Assembly: GCA_900544135.1 (NCBI GenBank)
Contig: UQTU01000009.1
Coordinates: 1 to 64,000 of the forward strand
Source: an uncultured Collinsella sp.
Lineage (GTDB): Bacteria > Actinomycetota > Coriobacteriia > Coriobacteriales > Coriobacteriaceae
Reading direction: 5' to 3'
Length of the DNA: 64,000 nt
The stretch's first letter is position 1, and each line of letters opens with the position of its first letter. The notes below the pieces were generated by a model. That model was not told the origin of the DNA and did not search any database. It saw only the letters and a program-made list of their open reading frames with translations. The position numbers and the translations under genes were made by a program. Positions 50,338-60,126 of this stretch are shown here, piece after piece.

Positions 50338-51721
50338 AGAGCTCCACGCTTTCGGCGCCGTTGATGGTTAGGTTGCGCTCGTAGAAGGCGGTGAGGGCGC
50401 GGATGGCGTACATCACGTCGCGCACGCCGCCGGTCTCGTAGCTCGAGTGCATGGCAAGCTGCGGCAGGCCCACGTCCACGGCATGCATGCTCGCCTGCAT
50501 GTTCGACAGGTTGCCGAGCGTGGAGCCACCCGCCATATCGCTCTTGTTTGCGAAGGCCTGCGTGGGTACGTCAGTGTCATCGCAGATGGCCTGGAACACC
50601 GCGCGACTAAAGGCATCGGTGCAGTAGTGCTGGTTGGCGGCCTCCTTGATGACGATGCCGCCGTTGAGCACAACCTGGTTGCGGGCGTCGCACTTCTCGG
50701 CGTGGTTGGGGTGCACGGCATGCGCGTTGTCGCAGCTCACGAGCATCGAAGCGGCAAGCGCACGGTGGTACGACTCGTCGTCAAAGCCCAGCGAGCCGTT
50801 AATGCGGCGCAGTGCATCGGCCAAGAACGTCGACATGGCGCCCTGCTTGGTCTCGGAGCCAACCTCCTCATTATCAAAGCAGCAGAAGACCGAAACGTCG
50901 TGCGCGTTCTCGGCACCCAAAAATGCCTGCAGCGAGGTGTAGGCGCAGGCCAGGTCGTCGAGCTTGGGCGTCGAGATAAACTCGTCGGCCCAGCCCCAAA
51001 TGCGCGCATCCTGACGATTGACCAGGAACAGATCGCGGCCCAAAATTTGCTCGGGCTCAACGTCCAGTTCGTCGGCGATCAGGGCGTCAAAATCTCCCTG
51101 CTTAAGGTCACCGGCGCTGATGAGCGGGCACAGGTCGACGGCGCGATTGGGAGCAAAGCCCTCGTTAACGCCGCGGTTCATATGGATAGCAAGGCTCGGG
51201 ATAATAGCGACCTCGCGCTCGGTGGCAAGCAGACGACTCTCGATACGGTCGCCCTCGCGTACCAACACGCGGCCCGCGAGTGCCAGCGGACGATCGAACC
51301 AGGTGTAGTCGATCATGCCGCCGTAGGCCTCGGTGTTCAGGCGCAGCGTCTCGCCCGCGCCGTCAAGCTCAGGCACGGCCTTGACCTTAAACGTCGGCGA
51401 ATCGCTGTGCGACGCCGTGAGCTGAAAATGATAGTCGCCGGCAACGCCGTCCTCGCCCCACGTAGCAGCCAGGTCCTCGCCCACCTTAAAGGCAACAACG
51501 CTCGAGGTATTGCGCTGCGTGTAATAACGCCCGCCTGGTTCGATGTCCCACGCCGCATTCTCGGGCAGGTAGGTAAAGCCCGCCTCGTCGAGCTCGGCCA
51601 TAATGGTCGCCGCCGTATGGAACATGCTGGGGCATGCCTCGATAAAGTCGATAAGGTCGTTGGCGGCCTCGATATCATCGGCCGTCACATGCGCGCGCTC
51701 GGGCGTTTCCTGATCCGTCAT
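50336..51721 (-). CDS. M18 family aminopeptidase
   Basis: A zinc aminopeptidase of the M18 (aspartyl aminopeptidase) family, 461 residues. Zinc and catalytic motifs in order are LTASHSDSPTFKVK (His), SCDNAHAVHPNH (Asp/His) and FDNEEVGSETKQGA (Glu-Glu), with the late HSSYETGG. The start is the ATG at 51721, preceded by AAAGGGGAGAGC; the longer frame upstream lacks a ribosome site. It functions in the cytosol and is usually dodecameric. The stop codon lies within a dispersed hairpin repeat. Confidence 0.95.
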   Translation of the reverse strand: MTDQETPERAHVTADDIEAANDLIDFIEACPSMFHTAATIMAELDEAGFTYLPENAAWDIEPGGRYYTQRNTSSVVAFKVGEDLAATWGEDGVAGDYHFQLTASHSDSPTFKVKAVPELDGAGETLRLNTEAYGGMIDYTWFDRPLALAGRVLVREGDRIESRLLATEREVAIIPSLAIHMNRGVNEGFAPNRAVDLCPLISAGDLKQGDFDALIADELDVEPEQILGRDLFLVNRQDARIWGWADEFISTPKLDDLACAYTSLQAFLGAENAHDVSVFCCFDNEEVGSETKQGAMSTFLADALRRINGSLGFDDESYHRALAASMLVSCDNAHAVHPNHAEKCDARNQVVLNGGIVIKEAANQHYCTDAFSRAVFQAICDDTDVPTQAFANKSDMAGGSTLGNLSNMQASMHAVDVGLPQLAMHSSYETGGVRDVMYAIRALTAFYERNLTINGAESVEL

Positions 51722-51882
51722 GCTCTCCCCTTTCGCTGGGTTGATGGTCCCCTCCAGCATACCCCGCCGCGCCAGTGCCGTGCCTTTCATTCCATGTTTA
51801 ATCCCGCGCCGCTCGCCAAGTTGAGCCATCATGCCCGCACTCCTTTTGCGACAATTACGCTAACAGGACGAAAGGAGCCGTC

Positions 51883-52968
51883 ATGAAGCCACGTAACATT
51901 GCCATCGCCTGCGGTGTCGCGGGAGTCGCCGTCGGCCTTGCCGCTGCCACCGGCACCGTTTATCACAAACAAATCAAGTCCGCCGCGTCACTCAAACGCT
52001 TGACCGGCTACACGGATGGCTATGACCTGTACGCAATCGACATCGCCTACGACTACGATCTTGATCGCATCATCGCCGCTGGCGTGCGCGATGACCAGGC
52101 CTACATCGATGCCGTGGTGGCGCAGGTGCTGCCCGGTGTGCCGGCACATGTCCAGGCGCCCCAGTTTGCCTGCAGCGCTTTTGTCGCCGTAGATGCCGAA
52201 GGCCGCGTGCGTACCGGTCGCAATTACGACTTTAAGGACGACACCTCGGCGCTGCTGGTGCGCAATCACCCACGCGGCGGCTATGCCTCCATCGGGTTTG
52301 CCGCCCTTAACAACCTGGGCGATAACACTCCGCTTGACTCCGTCGCCGGACGCGCCGCCGCACTCATGGGCCCGTTTGCCCAGCTCGACGGCGTCAACGA
52401 ATGTGGCGTGTCCATTGCCGTGCTCACCCTGGATTCCAAACCCTGTGACCAGGACACGCAGCGCCCCGTCATCAATACCTCGCTCGCCATCCGTCTGGTG
52501 CTCGACCGTGCCGCCACCACGCAAGAAGCTGTCGACCTGCTTTCCGCCTACGACATGCACGCCATGGCAGGACGCGATTACCACTTCTTTATCAACGACG
52601 CCACCGGTGACGCGCGCGTAGTAGAGTGGGATCCGCGCGATCCGGACCGCGCTTTCAAAGCGACTCCTGTACGCCAGGTTACAAACTTCTACGCCTGCTA
52701 TGGCGACGAAGTGCTGCCCAACCAAAAGAATGGCGAGCTGGGCCATGGTAAAGAGCGCGCCGTCGCAATCGCCGATGTCCTCGACGCCCATGCCGGCGCC
52801 CAAGACGAGGCAGTCGCTTGGAAGGCCCTTCGCGCTGCGGCGCAAGAGCCCAATCCGGAAGACATCACCAGCAATACGCAATGGTCGGTCGTCTTTGACA
52901 ATACCGAGCCCGCTGCCGCCATCACGCTGCGCCGCCACTGGGGCAACGTCGATGCCTTCGCACTGTAA
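51883..52968 (+). CDS. Linear amide C-N hydrolase (Ntn fold, choloylglycine hydrolase-like)
   Basis: A 361-residue hydrolase of the penicillin V acylase/choloylglycine hydrolase-like superfamily. A hydrophobic N-terminus (NIAIACGVAGVAVGLAAATG) suggests export or membrane anchoring. The likely nucleophile is the Cys in PQFACSAFVAVDAEG, followed by the typical RTGRNYDFKDD, then ALMGPFAQLDGVNECGVSIAVL. Family members need autocatalytic processing so that Cys becomes N-terminal, and here about 95 residues would have to be removed. The role could be N-acyl amide or bile-salt-like hydrolysis, but the substrate cannot be predicted from sequence. GGAGCC precedes the ATG. Confidence 0.82.
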   Translation: MKPRNIAIACGVAGVAVGLAAATGTVYHKQIKSAASLKRLTGYTDGYDLYAIDIAYDYDLDRIIAAGVRDDQAYIDAVVAQVLPGVPAHVQAPQFACSAFVAVDAEGRVRTGRNYDFKDDTSALLVRNHPRGGYASIGFAALNNLGDNTPLDSVAGRAAALMGPFAQLDGVNECGVSIAVLTLDSKPCDQDTQRPVINTSLAIRLVLDRAATTQEAVDLLSAYDMHAMAGRDYHFFINDATGDARVVEWDPRDPDRAFKATPVRQVTNFYACYGDEVLPNQKNGELGHGKERAVAIADVLDAHAGAQDEAVAWKALRAAAQEPNPEDITSNTQWSVVFDNTEPAAAITLRRHWGNVDAFAL

Positions 52969-53036
52969 GGAGCCAGGCCCGTCGACCTTACGTTCCCTGG
53001 CGTTGCTTACATTTCCATACGCTTGAGCTAACACGT

Positions 53037-53069
53037 TTTACCCCCGTATCAACAGTGTGCGGGGGTAAA
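53037..53069. terminator. Hairpin between the amidase gene and pfkA
   Basis: TTTACCCCCG pairs with CGGGGGTAAA around a 13-base loop. The T-run is on the wrong side for the plus strand, so its role is uncertain; it sits just before the pfkA ribosome site region. Confidence 0.45.
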
Positions 53070-53107
53070 CTTATGCGCATGTTATAACTTGCCCGGAAGG
53101 ATTCATC

Positions 53108-54187
53108 ATGCTTAGGATCGGTCTTCTTACCAGTGGCGGCGACTGCCAAGCGCTCAACGCCACCATGCGCGGCATCGTCAAAACGCTTATGACCAATAGC
53201 GAAGAGCCTATCGAGATCTATGGTTTTGAGGACGGCTACCAGGGCCTTATCTACAGCAGGTTCCGTGTCATGACGCCCGCCGATTTTAGCGGCATCCTCA
53301 CCCGTGGCGGCACCATCCTGGGCACGAGCCGCACGCCGTTCAAGCGCCTCGACATCCCCGAGGCCGACGGCGTCGAGAAGGTGCCCGCAATGGTCCACAC
53401 CTATCACAAGCTGCAGCTCGACTGCCTGTTTATGCTGGGCGGCAACGGATCCACCAAGACCGCCAACCGCCTGCGCGAAGAAGGCCTCAACGTTATCGCC
53501 CTGCCCAAGACCATCGATAACGACACCTGGGGCACCGAGCTGACGTTTGGCTTTACGAGCGCCATCGACGTCGCCACCAAGTGCATCGACGACATCCACA
53601 CCACTGCCTCGAGTCACGGCCGCGTGTTTGTCATCGAGATCATGGGCCACAAGGTCGGTTGGATTCCGCTGTATGCCGGCGTCGCGGGCGGCGCGGACGT
53701 CATCTTGATTCCCGAGATCCCCTACGACATGGACAACGTCATCAAGACCATCGAGCATCGCATGGAGACCGGCAGCCGCTTTACCATCGTAGTCGTCGCC
53801 GAGGGCGCTATCTCCAAGGAGGACGCGGCGCTGCCCAAGAAGGAGTACAAGAAAAAGCTCGCCGAGCGCACGAGTCCGTCGATCGTCTACGACATCGCCA
53901 AGGAGATCGAGGCCAAGACTGGTCGCGAGGCCCGCGTCGCCATCCCCGGCCACACGCAGCGCGGCGGCCAACCCGACGCCCAGGACCGCATCTTTGCGAC
54001 CCAGTGCGGCGTCGAGGCGGCACTGGGGTGCCTACGCGGCGAGTTTGGCTACATGATTGCCCTGCGTGACGGCAAGATGTGCCACATGCCGCTCGAGGAG
54101 GTCGCCGGCAAGCTCAAATATGTCGACCCCCAGAGCGACCTGGTGCGCGAGGCCAAGGCGCTGGGCATCAGCTTCGGCGACGAATAG
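53108..54187 (+). CDS. pfkA: 6-phosphofructokinase
   Basis: This enzyme phosphorylates fructose 6-phosphate in glycolysis. The protein has 359 residues. Visible motifs are LTSGGDCQALNATMRG (N-terminal GGD), MLGGNGSTKTANRL and LPKTIDNDTWGTELTFGF (active site TIDND), then EIMGHKVGWIPLYAG and GHTQRGGQPDAQDR. The Lys in PKTIDND with Gly in GGNGS is the pattern of the atypical ATP-PFK group; PPi-dependent enzymes have Asp at the Gly position. GGNGS also has Asn where Asp usually binds Mg, which is unusual. Its stop codon is inside the outer arm of giant hairpin B. Confidence 0.92.
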   Translation: MLRIGLLTSGGDCQALNATMRGIVKTLMTNSEEPIEIYGFEDGYQGLIYSRFRVMTPADFSGILTRGGTILGTSRTPFKRLDIPEADGVEKVPAMVHTYHKLQLDCLFMLGGNGSTKTANRLREEGLNVIALPKTIDNDTWGTELTFGFTSAIDVATKCIDDIHTTASSHGRVFVIEIMGHKVGWIPLYAGVAGGADVILIPEIPYDMDNVIKTIEHRMETGSRFTIVVVAEGAISKEDAALPKKEYKKKLAERTSPSIVYDIAKEIEAKTGREARVAIPGHTQRGGQPDAQDRIFATQCGVEAALGCLRGEFGYMIALRDGKMCHMPLEEVAGKLKYVDPQSDLVREAKALGISFGDE

Positions 54188-54360
54188 CCTCGGCTGGAAC
54201 TGCTCTCATCGGAGGCCCCAGGGCTTTCCTCCCAAATCGTCCTCGGACATGTCAGGACCCCGCTGCGCGCTTCGCGCGGCGGGGTCCTTCCGTCCTGCGG
54301 AAAGATTTGGGAGGAAAGCCCTGGGGCCTCCTGCGGTAACTAGGGAGGCCGAGGCTATTC
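54182..54360. repeat. Giant intergenic hairpin B (179 bp)
   Basis: Outer arms GAATAGCCTCGGC (54182-54194 and 54348-54360) include the pfkA stop codon. The main arms are a perfect 28-bp match (54211-54238 with 54304-54331). The apex has GTCCTCGGAC, a strong inner stem (AGGACCCCGC...GCGGGGTCCT) and TTCCGTCCTGCGGAA. The right internal loop contains AACTAGGG. The AACTAGGG and GTCCTGCG motifs are shared with hairpin A (2278-2476), although arm sequences differ. The remaining part of the 390-base gap up to the HTH gene holds nothing I recognise. Confidence 0.9.
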
Positions 54361-54580
54361 GTCTTCTTGCTGCGGGTGCGTGGGCTGAGATTTTGGGATG
54401 TTGCAGGCTCTTAGCTGAGAGTGGCACTGACATTTGTCCTGAAATGGCTGGTCGTTAGGGGTTGCTACCGGTAGTTGCGGTAGGGTTGGGGCAGATTCTA
54501 ACTAGAAATGGTGGTCGCTACCGGTTGTTCTCGGCATACTCGGCTCATTCGATTACGGTCACCACATGAAAGGAACTGTC

Positions 54581-55516
54581 ATGGATCTTGCGATGGCACA
54601 ACGGCTCGTCGATCGCCGCAAGGCTGCCGGGCTTTCTCAGGAGGCGCTTGCCGCCCAGCTGGGTGTGAGTCGTCAGGCTGTCAGTAAATGGGAGCGCAGC
54701 GAATCCTCTCCCGATACCGATAACCTTATTGCGCTCGCCGCGCTGTATGGCGTGTCGCTGGATGAGCTGCTGTATGGGGAGGCGGTGGATAGCACTGACG
54801 ACTCGCAGGCTGATGATGAGGCGCAGAACAGCAACGCCGGCACCAAAGCTTCAGATAAGGCTGAGGAGGCTGAGGCTTCTACTGAACACGCTGATTGCAG
54901 CGATAAGCCACTTGTCGATATTTCCCTCGCGCGCGGCATCCACGTTATTGACCCCAACAAAGGCGAAGAGGTTCATGTTGGCTGGAATGGCATCCATGTG
55001 GCTAACGAGCGCAAGGGTGAAGAGGTCCATGTGGGGCCAGGCGGATTGCATATCGATACGCTTGAGGACGATGGACATAGTGTGCATACCAATGACGACG
55101 GCACCGTCACCATCGACGGCGAGACGTTTTCCAGCTGGAAGGAAGCACACGACAAGCTCGACCATCACGGCAAGCATTTCCACACCAAGGTCGGACGTGC
55201 ATGGAACAAATTCCCCTTCCCTGCGCTTGTCGCCCTCGCCTATCTGGTGCTCGGCATTGTCTACGGCACATGGGCTACGGGACTCTTCCTCGTCTTTCTG
55301 ATTCCCGTCTATTACGCGCTTGGCGACTTTATCGACCAACGCCACTTATCTAAGCTGATCGATGTCGTCTATTCAGCCAGTGCCGAGGCATGGTTCCTCT
55401 ACATGTGGCTCTGCCTGGGGCAGCCCCATCCCGCCTGGGTAATCCTCATCACCGTCCCGGTCGTAAAAGCACTCATGCGTTGGTGCCGTAAACAATGGAA
55501 GCATCGCAAGCAATAG
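54581..55516 (+). CDS. HTH (Xre-type) membrane protein
   Basis: A 311-residue protein with an N-terminal Cro/Xre helix-turn-helix (RLVDRRKAAGLSQEALAAQLGVSRQAVSKWERSESSPDTDNLIALAALYGVSLDELLYG). An acidic linker of about 60 residues follows. The middle region has repeated VHVG/IHV segments (HVGWNGIHVAN, EEVHVGPGGLHI), and the C-terminus has two or more membrane helices (FPALVALAYLVLGIVYGTWA). DNA binding plus membrane anchoring suggests a membrane-bound transcription regulator. The start is the ATG at 54581, because AAAGGA lies within the preceding codons; the ATG at 54566 has no site. Confidence 0.85.
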   Translation: MDLAMAQRLVDRRKAAGLSQEALAAQLGVSRQAVSKWERSESSPDTDNLIALAALYGVSLDELLYGEAVDSTDDSQADDEAQNSNAGTKASDKAEEAEASTEHADCSDKPLVDISLARGIHVIDPNKGEEVHVGWNGIHVANERKGEEVHVGPGGLHIDTLEDDGHSVHTNDDGTVTIDGETFSSWKEAHDKLDHHGKHFHTKVGRAWNKFPFPALVALAYLVLGIVYGTWATGLFLVFLIPVYYALGDFIDQRHLSKLIDVVYSASAEAWFLYMWLCLGQPHPAWVILITVPVVKALMRWCRKQWKHRKQ

Positions 55517-55532
55517 ATGCGGCGTTTGCCCA

Positions 55533-55575
55533 GATAAAACCTGCCAAAATAAACCTGTCCCTTTTTGGCAGGTTA
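55533..55575 (-). repeat. Dispersed hairpin repeat (AACCTGCC family), copy 5
   Basis: GATAAAACCTGCC...GGCAGGTTA, closest to the consensus. The TTA at 55573-55575 is the stop codon (TAA) of the ABC permease gene on the minus strand, so the repeat overlaps that gene's end. Confidence 0.88.
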
Positions 55576-58338
55576 CTCGGCACTCTTGAGGGCGCCGACC
55601 ATGTCGATCTTGTTGAGGGTACGATTGGTGGCGAGATTGACGATAAACGTAAAGCCAAAGGAAAGCACCACGGCGAGCACGTAGCTTAGCGGCTCGACCT
55701 CGACGTCAAAGTACAGCGACGGCATCTGCAAAATGTAGGTAAAGCTCTCGGCCAGCAAGCCGCCTAGCGGCACGCCCAGAGCGGCGCCAATCGCCGTGAG
55801 AATCAACGTCTCCTTGTTGACGTAATGGTGCACCTCACCACGGCGGAAGCCCAGCACCTTGATGGTCGCCAGCTCGCGTTCGCGCTCGGAGATGTTGGTG
55901 TTGGACAGCGTAAACACCACCACAAACGACAGACACGCTGCCATAAAGGTCACGAGCACCACGACCGAATTGATAATCGTAAAGTTCGCTTCATAGTTTT
56001 CCCAATGCTCGGCCGTACTCGAAATCGTGAGCCAGCCGTCACTCTTAAGATTCTTGCTAAACGCAATCTGGTCGGCCGACGAACCCTTAAGCAGCACAAA
56101 GACGCCGTTAAGGCGTGCGCTTCGACCGAACGCGCGCTCATAGGTGCCCTGAGTCATATAAAGCGTGTTGCCCAGATAGTTGAGCGAAATGTCGCTGACT
56201 TTGACCTTGGCAACGTTGAGCGACGAATCCTGGACGTGTGCTGTATCGCCCGGCTGAATCCCCAGCACCAGCTGTGAACTCTTGCTCAGATACACATCTC
56301 CGTCACGCAAAGACAGCGGCTCTTTGGACTCATCCTCAAGGCGAACGTAATTGCCCAAGTCACCCGTGCGGTCATCGGGCACCACGATCAGCTGCACGGT
56401 CTCGCTCTTGCCGCCAAACGTAAAGGTGACGTTGTCGGTCATAATCGGCAGGGTCGAGGTCGCGGTCACGTTGGAATCATTGGCCGCGCTGCGCTCATCC
56501 AATGCCGCGCACGTCTGAGTAAAGTCGTCGGGATTGGCGACCGCCAGCAGGTCGTAGCGCGTGATATGCCCGTACTGTTTGGGCGAAAGCGCCACCGACG
56601 TGTCACGGATGCCCATGCCGCAGATCACGAGCGCCGTGCAGCCGGCGATACCGAAGATGGTCATAAAGGCGCGCTTTTTATAGCGGAATAGGTTGCGTGC
56701 TGCCACCTTGTTCAAAAAGCCCATACGGTGCCAGATAAAGCCGATGCGCTCGAGCAAGATACGCGAGCCGGCGCGCGGGGCCTTGGGACGCATAAGCGAG
56801 GCTGGGGTCTCGACCATCTCGTGGCGGCAGGCGATAATCGTAGCGCCCACCACGCCCACGGCAAACAGCGCCACCGACACGAGCGACGACACGATGTCGT
56901 ACGAAAGCAGCATCTGGGGCAGTGAGTACATGTCGTCGAACACCGTAAACAGGAACAGCGGCAGGCCCACAAATCCGATGATGTTGCCGAGCACGCCGCC
57001 GATCAGACACGCCCACAGTGCGTAGTCTACGTATTTGGACAGGATACGCCCGCGTGAATAGCCGAGCGCCTTGTACAGGCCAATGAGCGTGCGCTCTTCC
57101 TCGACCATACGCGTGGCGGTGGTAAGGCTGATGAGCACGGCGACGATAAAGAAGATAAACGGGAACACCGTGGCGATGGCCTCAATTGACGAGCTATCGC
57201 TCTCGACGCTCGAGTAGCTTGCGATGTTACCGCGGTCCTGGATGTACCAAGTGCATTCGCCCAGATCGGAAAGCTCGGCGCGGGCATCGGCGAATTGTTG
57301 GTTGGCGGCGGCGCGGCGCTGGTCCAACTCGGCCTGAGCCTGGACGCGCTCCTCGCTGCCCTCGGCCATACGGTCGATGTTGCCCTGTTCAATCCCAAAG
57401 AGCATATTCGCCTGGCGTTCGGCCGCATCTAAGCTTGCCGGCGTGTCAACCGTCAACTCCTGAGCACGTGCCTTCTCACGCTCCTCGCGGATCTTCTCGA
57501 TATTGCCCTTGACCTCGTTGATCTTTGTCGTGTAGGCATCCGAATAGGAGTTGAGGCTCTTGGCTCCCTCGACGATCACGTGGACCGAGGAGTAGGAAGA
57601 AGACGTCGCGGCATCCTCGCTCACATAGAACTTATAGTCCGCCGCCGAAGCAGCGCGAAAGGCGTTGACTGACGAGTCGGAGCTCACATCAGTGGGATCG
57701 AGGACCTCGGCCGTAATGGTGTAATCGCCCGCGGCAAACTGATCCTTGGCGCTTTGGTTGGACGAGTTCGCGTCATTGGCGGCAAAACTCACCGTATCGC
57801 CGAGCTTTTTACCCGAAGCCTTCAGGAACTTCGAAGTCACCGCGACCTCATCGGCACTCTCGGGCAAATCGCCGTTCACCAGCACCGGCTGATCGATGTT
57901 CTCCTTGGAGAGACTTTGCACGACCACGCGCTCGCGCGTTGTGCCCACGGCGGTGTAAGCGGTCTCGGTGTAGATGCCCTCGGCCGTCTCGACGCCGTCG
58001 ACCTCTTGGATAGCCGCAAGATCGTCGCGCGTAAGGCCATAGGTCGACTGCACGTTAATGTCATAAACATTCTGCTGGTCAAAGTAGGCATCGACCGAAT
58101 CGCACAGATCCTCACAACCCGCCTTAAGGCCGCACATCACGCTCACGCCGAGCGCGGTGATGACCACGATAGACAAGAAGCGTTTGAGGCTGCCGCGGAT
58201 TGTGCGGTAGATGCCACGGCGAAACACCGTCGGCACCATATCGTTTGAGCTTTGGGCCGTACGGTAGGTCGCGAACTCCCGGTCGCGACCCGCGTGCTCC
58301 GTATCGTGGTTTTGGCTGTTTTGGCGGTCCTGGTCCAT
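55573..58338 (-). CDS. FtsX-like ABC transporter permease
   Basis: A 921-residue MacB-type permease with one early helix (SLKRFLSIVVITALGVSVMCG) and a large extracytoplasmic domain (about residues 55-385) with coiled-coil segments (IREEREKARAQ). A first FtsX unit is at about 390-510 (YKALGYSRGRILSKYVDYALW), a second soluble part follows, and a second FtsX unit is at about 795-915 (ATIKVLGFRRGEVHHYVNKETLIL). The start is the ATG at 58338, or the GTG at 58350 which overlaps the ATPase gene. It pairs with the ATPase directly upstream. Typical roles are export of peptides, lipids or antibiotics or sensing of envelope stress. Its stop is in a dispersed repeat. Confidence 0.9.
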   Translation of the reverse strand: MDQDRQNSQNHDTEHAGRDREFATYRTAQSSNDMVPTVFRRGIYRTIRGSLKRFLSIVVITALGVSVMCGLKAGCEDLCDSVDAYFDQQNVYDINVQSTYGLTRDDLAAIQEVDGVETAEGIYTETAYTAVGTTRERVVVQSLSKENIDQPVLVNGDLPESADEVAVTSKFLKASGKKLGDTVSFAANDANSSNQSAKDQFAAGDYTITAEVLDPTDVSSDSSVNAFRAASAADYKFYVSEDAATSSSYSSVHVIVEGAKSLNSYSDAYTTKINEVKGNIEKIREEREKARAQELTVDTPASLDAAERQANMLFGIEQGNIDRMAEGSEERVQAQAELDQRRAAANQQFADARAELSDLGECTWYIQDRGNIASYSSVESDSSSIEAIATVFPFIFFIVAVLISLTTATRMVEEERTLIGLYKALGYSRGRILSKYVDYALWACLIGGVLGNIIGFVGLPLFLFTVFDDMYSLPQMLLSYDIVSSLVSVALFAVGVVGATIIACRHEMVETPASLMRPKAPRAGSRILLERIGFIWHRMGFLNKVAARNLFRYKKRAFMTIFGIAGCTALVICGMGIRDTSVALSPKQYGHITRYDLLAVANPDDFTQTCAALDERSAANDSNVTATSTLPIMTDNVTFTFGGKSETVQLIVVPDDRTGDLGNYVRLEDESKEPLSLRDGDVYLSKSSQLVLGIQPGDTAHVQDSSLNVAKVKVSDISLNYLGNTLYMTQGTYERAFGRSARLNGVFVLLKGSSADQIAFSKNLKSDGWLTISSTAEHWENYEANFTIINSVVVLVTFMAACLSFVVVFTLSNTNISERERELATIKVLGFRRGEVHHYVNKETLILTAIGAALGVPLGGLLAESFTYILQMPSLYFDVEVEPLSYVLAVVLSFGFTFIVNLATNRTLNKIDMVGALKSAE

Positions 58339-58343
58339 GGGCG

Positions 58344-59045
<702 letters not shown>

Positions 59046-59095
59046 CGATCGGTTCCCATCTGGTCGGATAACTCTTTAGTATTACCCATTTCACG

Positions 59096-59135
59096 CCGAC
59101 CAAAAAGGGACAGGTTCATTTTGGCAGGTTTTATA
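59096..59135 (+). repeat. Dispersed hairpin repeat (AACCTGCC family), copy 6
   Basis: On the plus strand it reads GCCGACCAAAAAGGGACAGG, then TTCATTTTGGCAGGTTTTAT. It is the opposite orientation to copies 1, 3, 4 and 5, with a partly degraded left arm. It lies upstream of the ABC ATPase gene. Confidence 0.7.
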
Positions 59136-59316
59136 TGGGGGAACGACAGCCATAGATGAGGCGCCGGGGAGGCAGAGAAATCATCGACGGGGTCAGGCCG
59201 ACCGCCAAACACAACGCACGCATCTCTATCTGTCAGCCGAATCATTCGAACAACTGTTCGTTTCTATGATATGATTCCACTATCTAAGTAGGCCAATACG
59301 CAGAAAGGCGGCCAAC

Positions 59317-59955
59317 ATGGCGTTCGACTTTAAGAAGGAATGCAAGGAGCTCTACAAACCTGCAAGCAAGCCGAGCATCGTAACTGTCCCGCCTATGAGC
59401 TACGTTGCCGTTCGCGGAAAGGGCGACCCAAATACCGAAGGTGGCGAGTATCAAAACGCCCTGCCGCTGCTTTACGGCATCGCCTATACCGTCAAGATGT
59501 CGAAGAAAGGCTCAAGGAGTATCAAGGGCTATTTCGACTTTGTGGTACCGCCGCTCGAGGGTTTCTGGTGGCAAGACTCCCCGAGCGGCGACATCGATTA
59601 TGTACGCAAGGACGATTTCAACTTTATCTCGTGCATTCGCCTGCCCGATTTCGTCACCCGAGATGGCTTTGACTGGGCAGTCGCGGAAGCCACGACCAAA
59701 AAGAAACTGGACTTTTCTGCCGTCGAGCTGCTTAAAGTTGACGAGGGTCTCTGCGTTCAATGCATGCACACCGGGCCCTACGACAACGAACCGGCGACCG
59801 TAGACGCTATGCATGAATACATGACCGAGCAGGGCTATGTCCCCGACTTCTCAGGCACCCGTTTCCATCACGAAATCTATCTCTCCGATCCACGCAAATG
59901 TGCACCGGAGAAACTTAAGACCGTGGTTCGTCATCCTATCAAGCGCGCTGAATAG
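59317..59955 (+). CDS. GyrI-like small-molecule-binding protein
   Basis: A stand-alone GyrI-like/AraC effector-binding domain (SRPBCC-adjacent fold), 212 residues. Landmarks are KPSIVTVPPMSYVAVRGKGDPNTEGGEYQNAL, YTVKMSKKGSRSIKGYFDFVVPPLEGFWW, and the late HEIYLSDPRKCAPEKLKTVVRHPI. Such domains bind hydrophobic cationic or xenobiotic ligands; some hydrolyse drug conjugates. AGAAAGGCGGCCAAC precedes the ATG. A GAACAACTGTTC palindrome lies about 70 bases upstream (59249-59260). It could be an operator, but there is no adjacent regulator. Confidence 0.88.
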   Translation: MAFDFKKECKELYKPASKPSIVTVPPMSYVAVRGKGDPNTEGGEYQNALPLLYGIAYTVKMSKKGSRSIKGYFDFVVPPLEGFWWQDSPSGDIDYVRKDDFNFISCIRLPDFVTRDGFDWAVAEATTKKKLDFSAVELLKVDEGLCVQCMHTGPYDNEPATVDAMHEYMTEQGYVPDFSGTRFHHEIYLSDPRKCAPEKLKTVVRHPIKRAE

Positions 59956-60066
59956 CGTGGAGCGTCATTTCACGCGCTAGGTTTTAAGCCAGCCAACCAG
60001 CCGCCTCCTAGACCGTCCGGTAATTATCTTGACGCGGCCCGTCGCATCTTATAAGTTTGTTTTGCT

Positions 60067-60124
60067 AAAGCTGGAAAGCCTCTCAACGATGCGCAACTCC
60101 AGCTCTTTTTCTATCAAGAGGCTT
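60067..60124 (+). ncRNA. H-type pseudoknot leader upstream of an Abi-family gene
   Basis: Two interleaved perfect stems are visible. Stem 1 is AGCTGGA (60069-60075) with TCCAGCT (60098-60104). Stem 2 is AAGCCTCT (60076-60083) with AGAGGCTT (60117-60124). The stems cross and abut directly, giving an H-type pseudoknot with a U-rich loop (CTCTTTTTCTATC). The ribosome site AAGAGG of the Abi gene is inside stem 2, so the fold would block translation. AbiF-type systems are reported to have a structured RNA next to the gene; this may be such an element. Pairing was found by eye; no probing data exist. Confidence 0.7.
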
Positions 60125-60126
60125 AA

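Noticed and set aside
59249..59260. GAACAACTGTTC palindrome as an operator of the GyrI-like gene
   Set aside because: Only one copy and no regulator gene nearby; kept as a remark in the gene entry.
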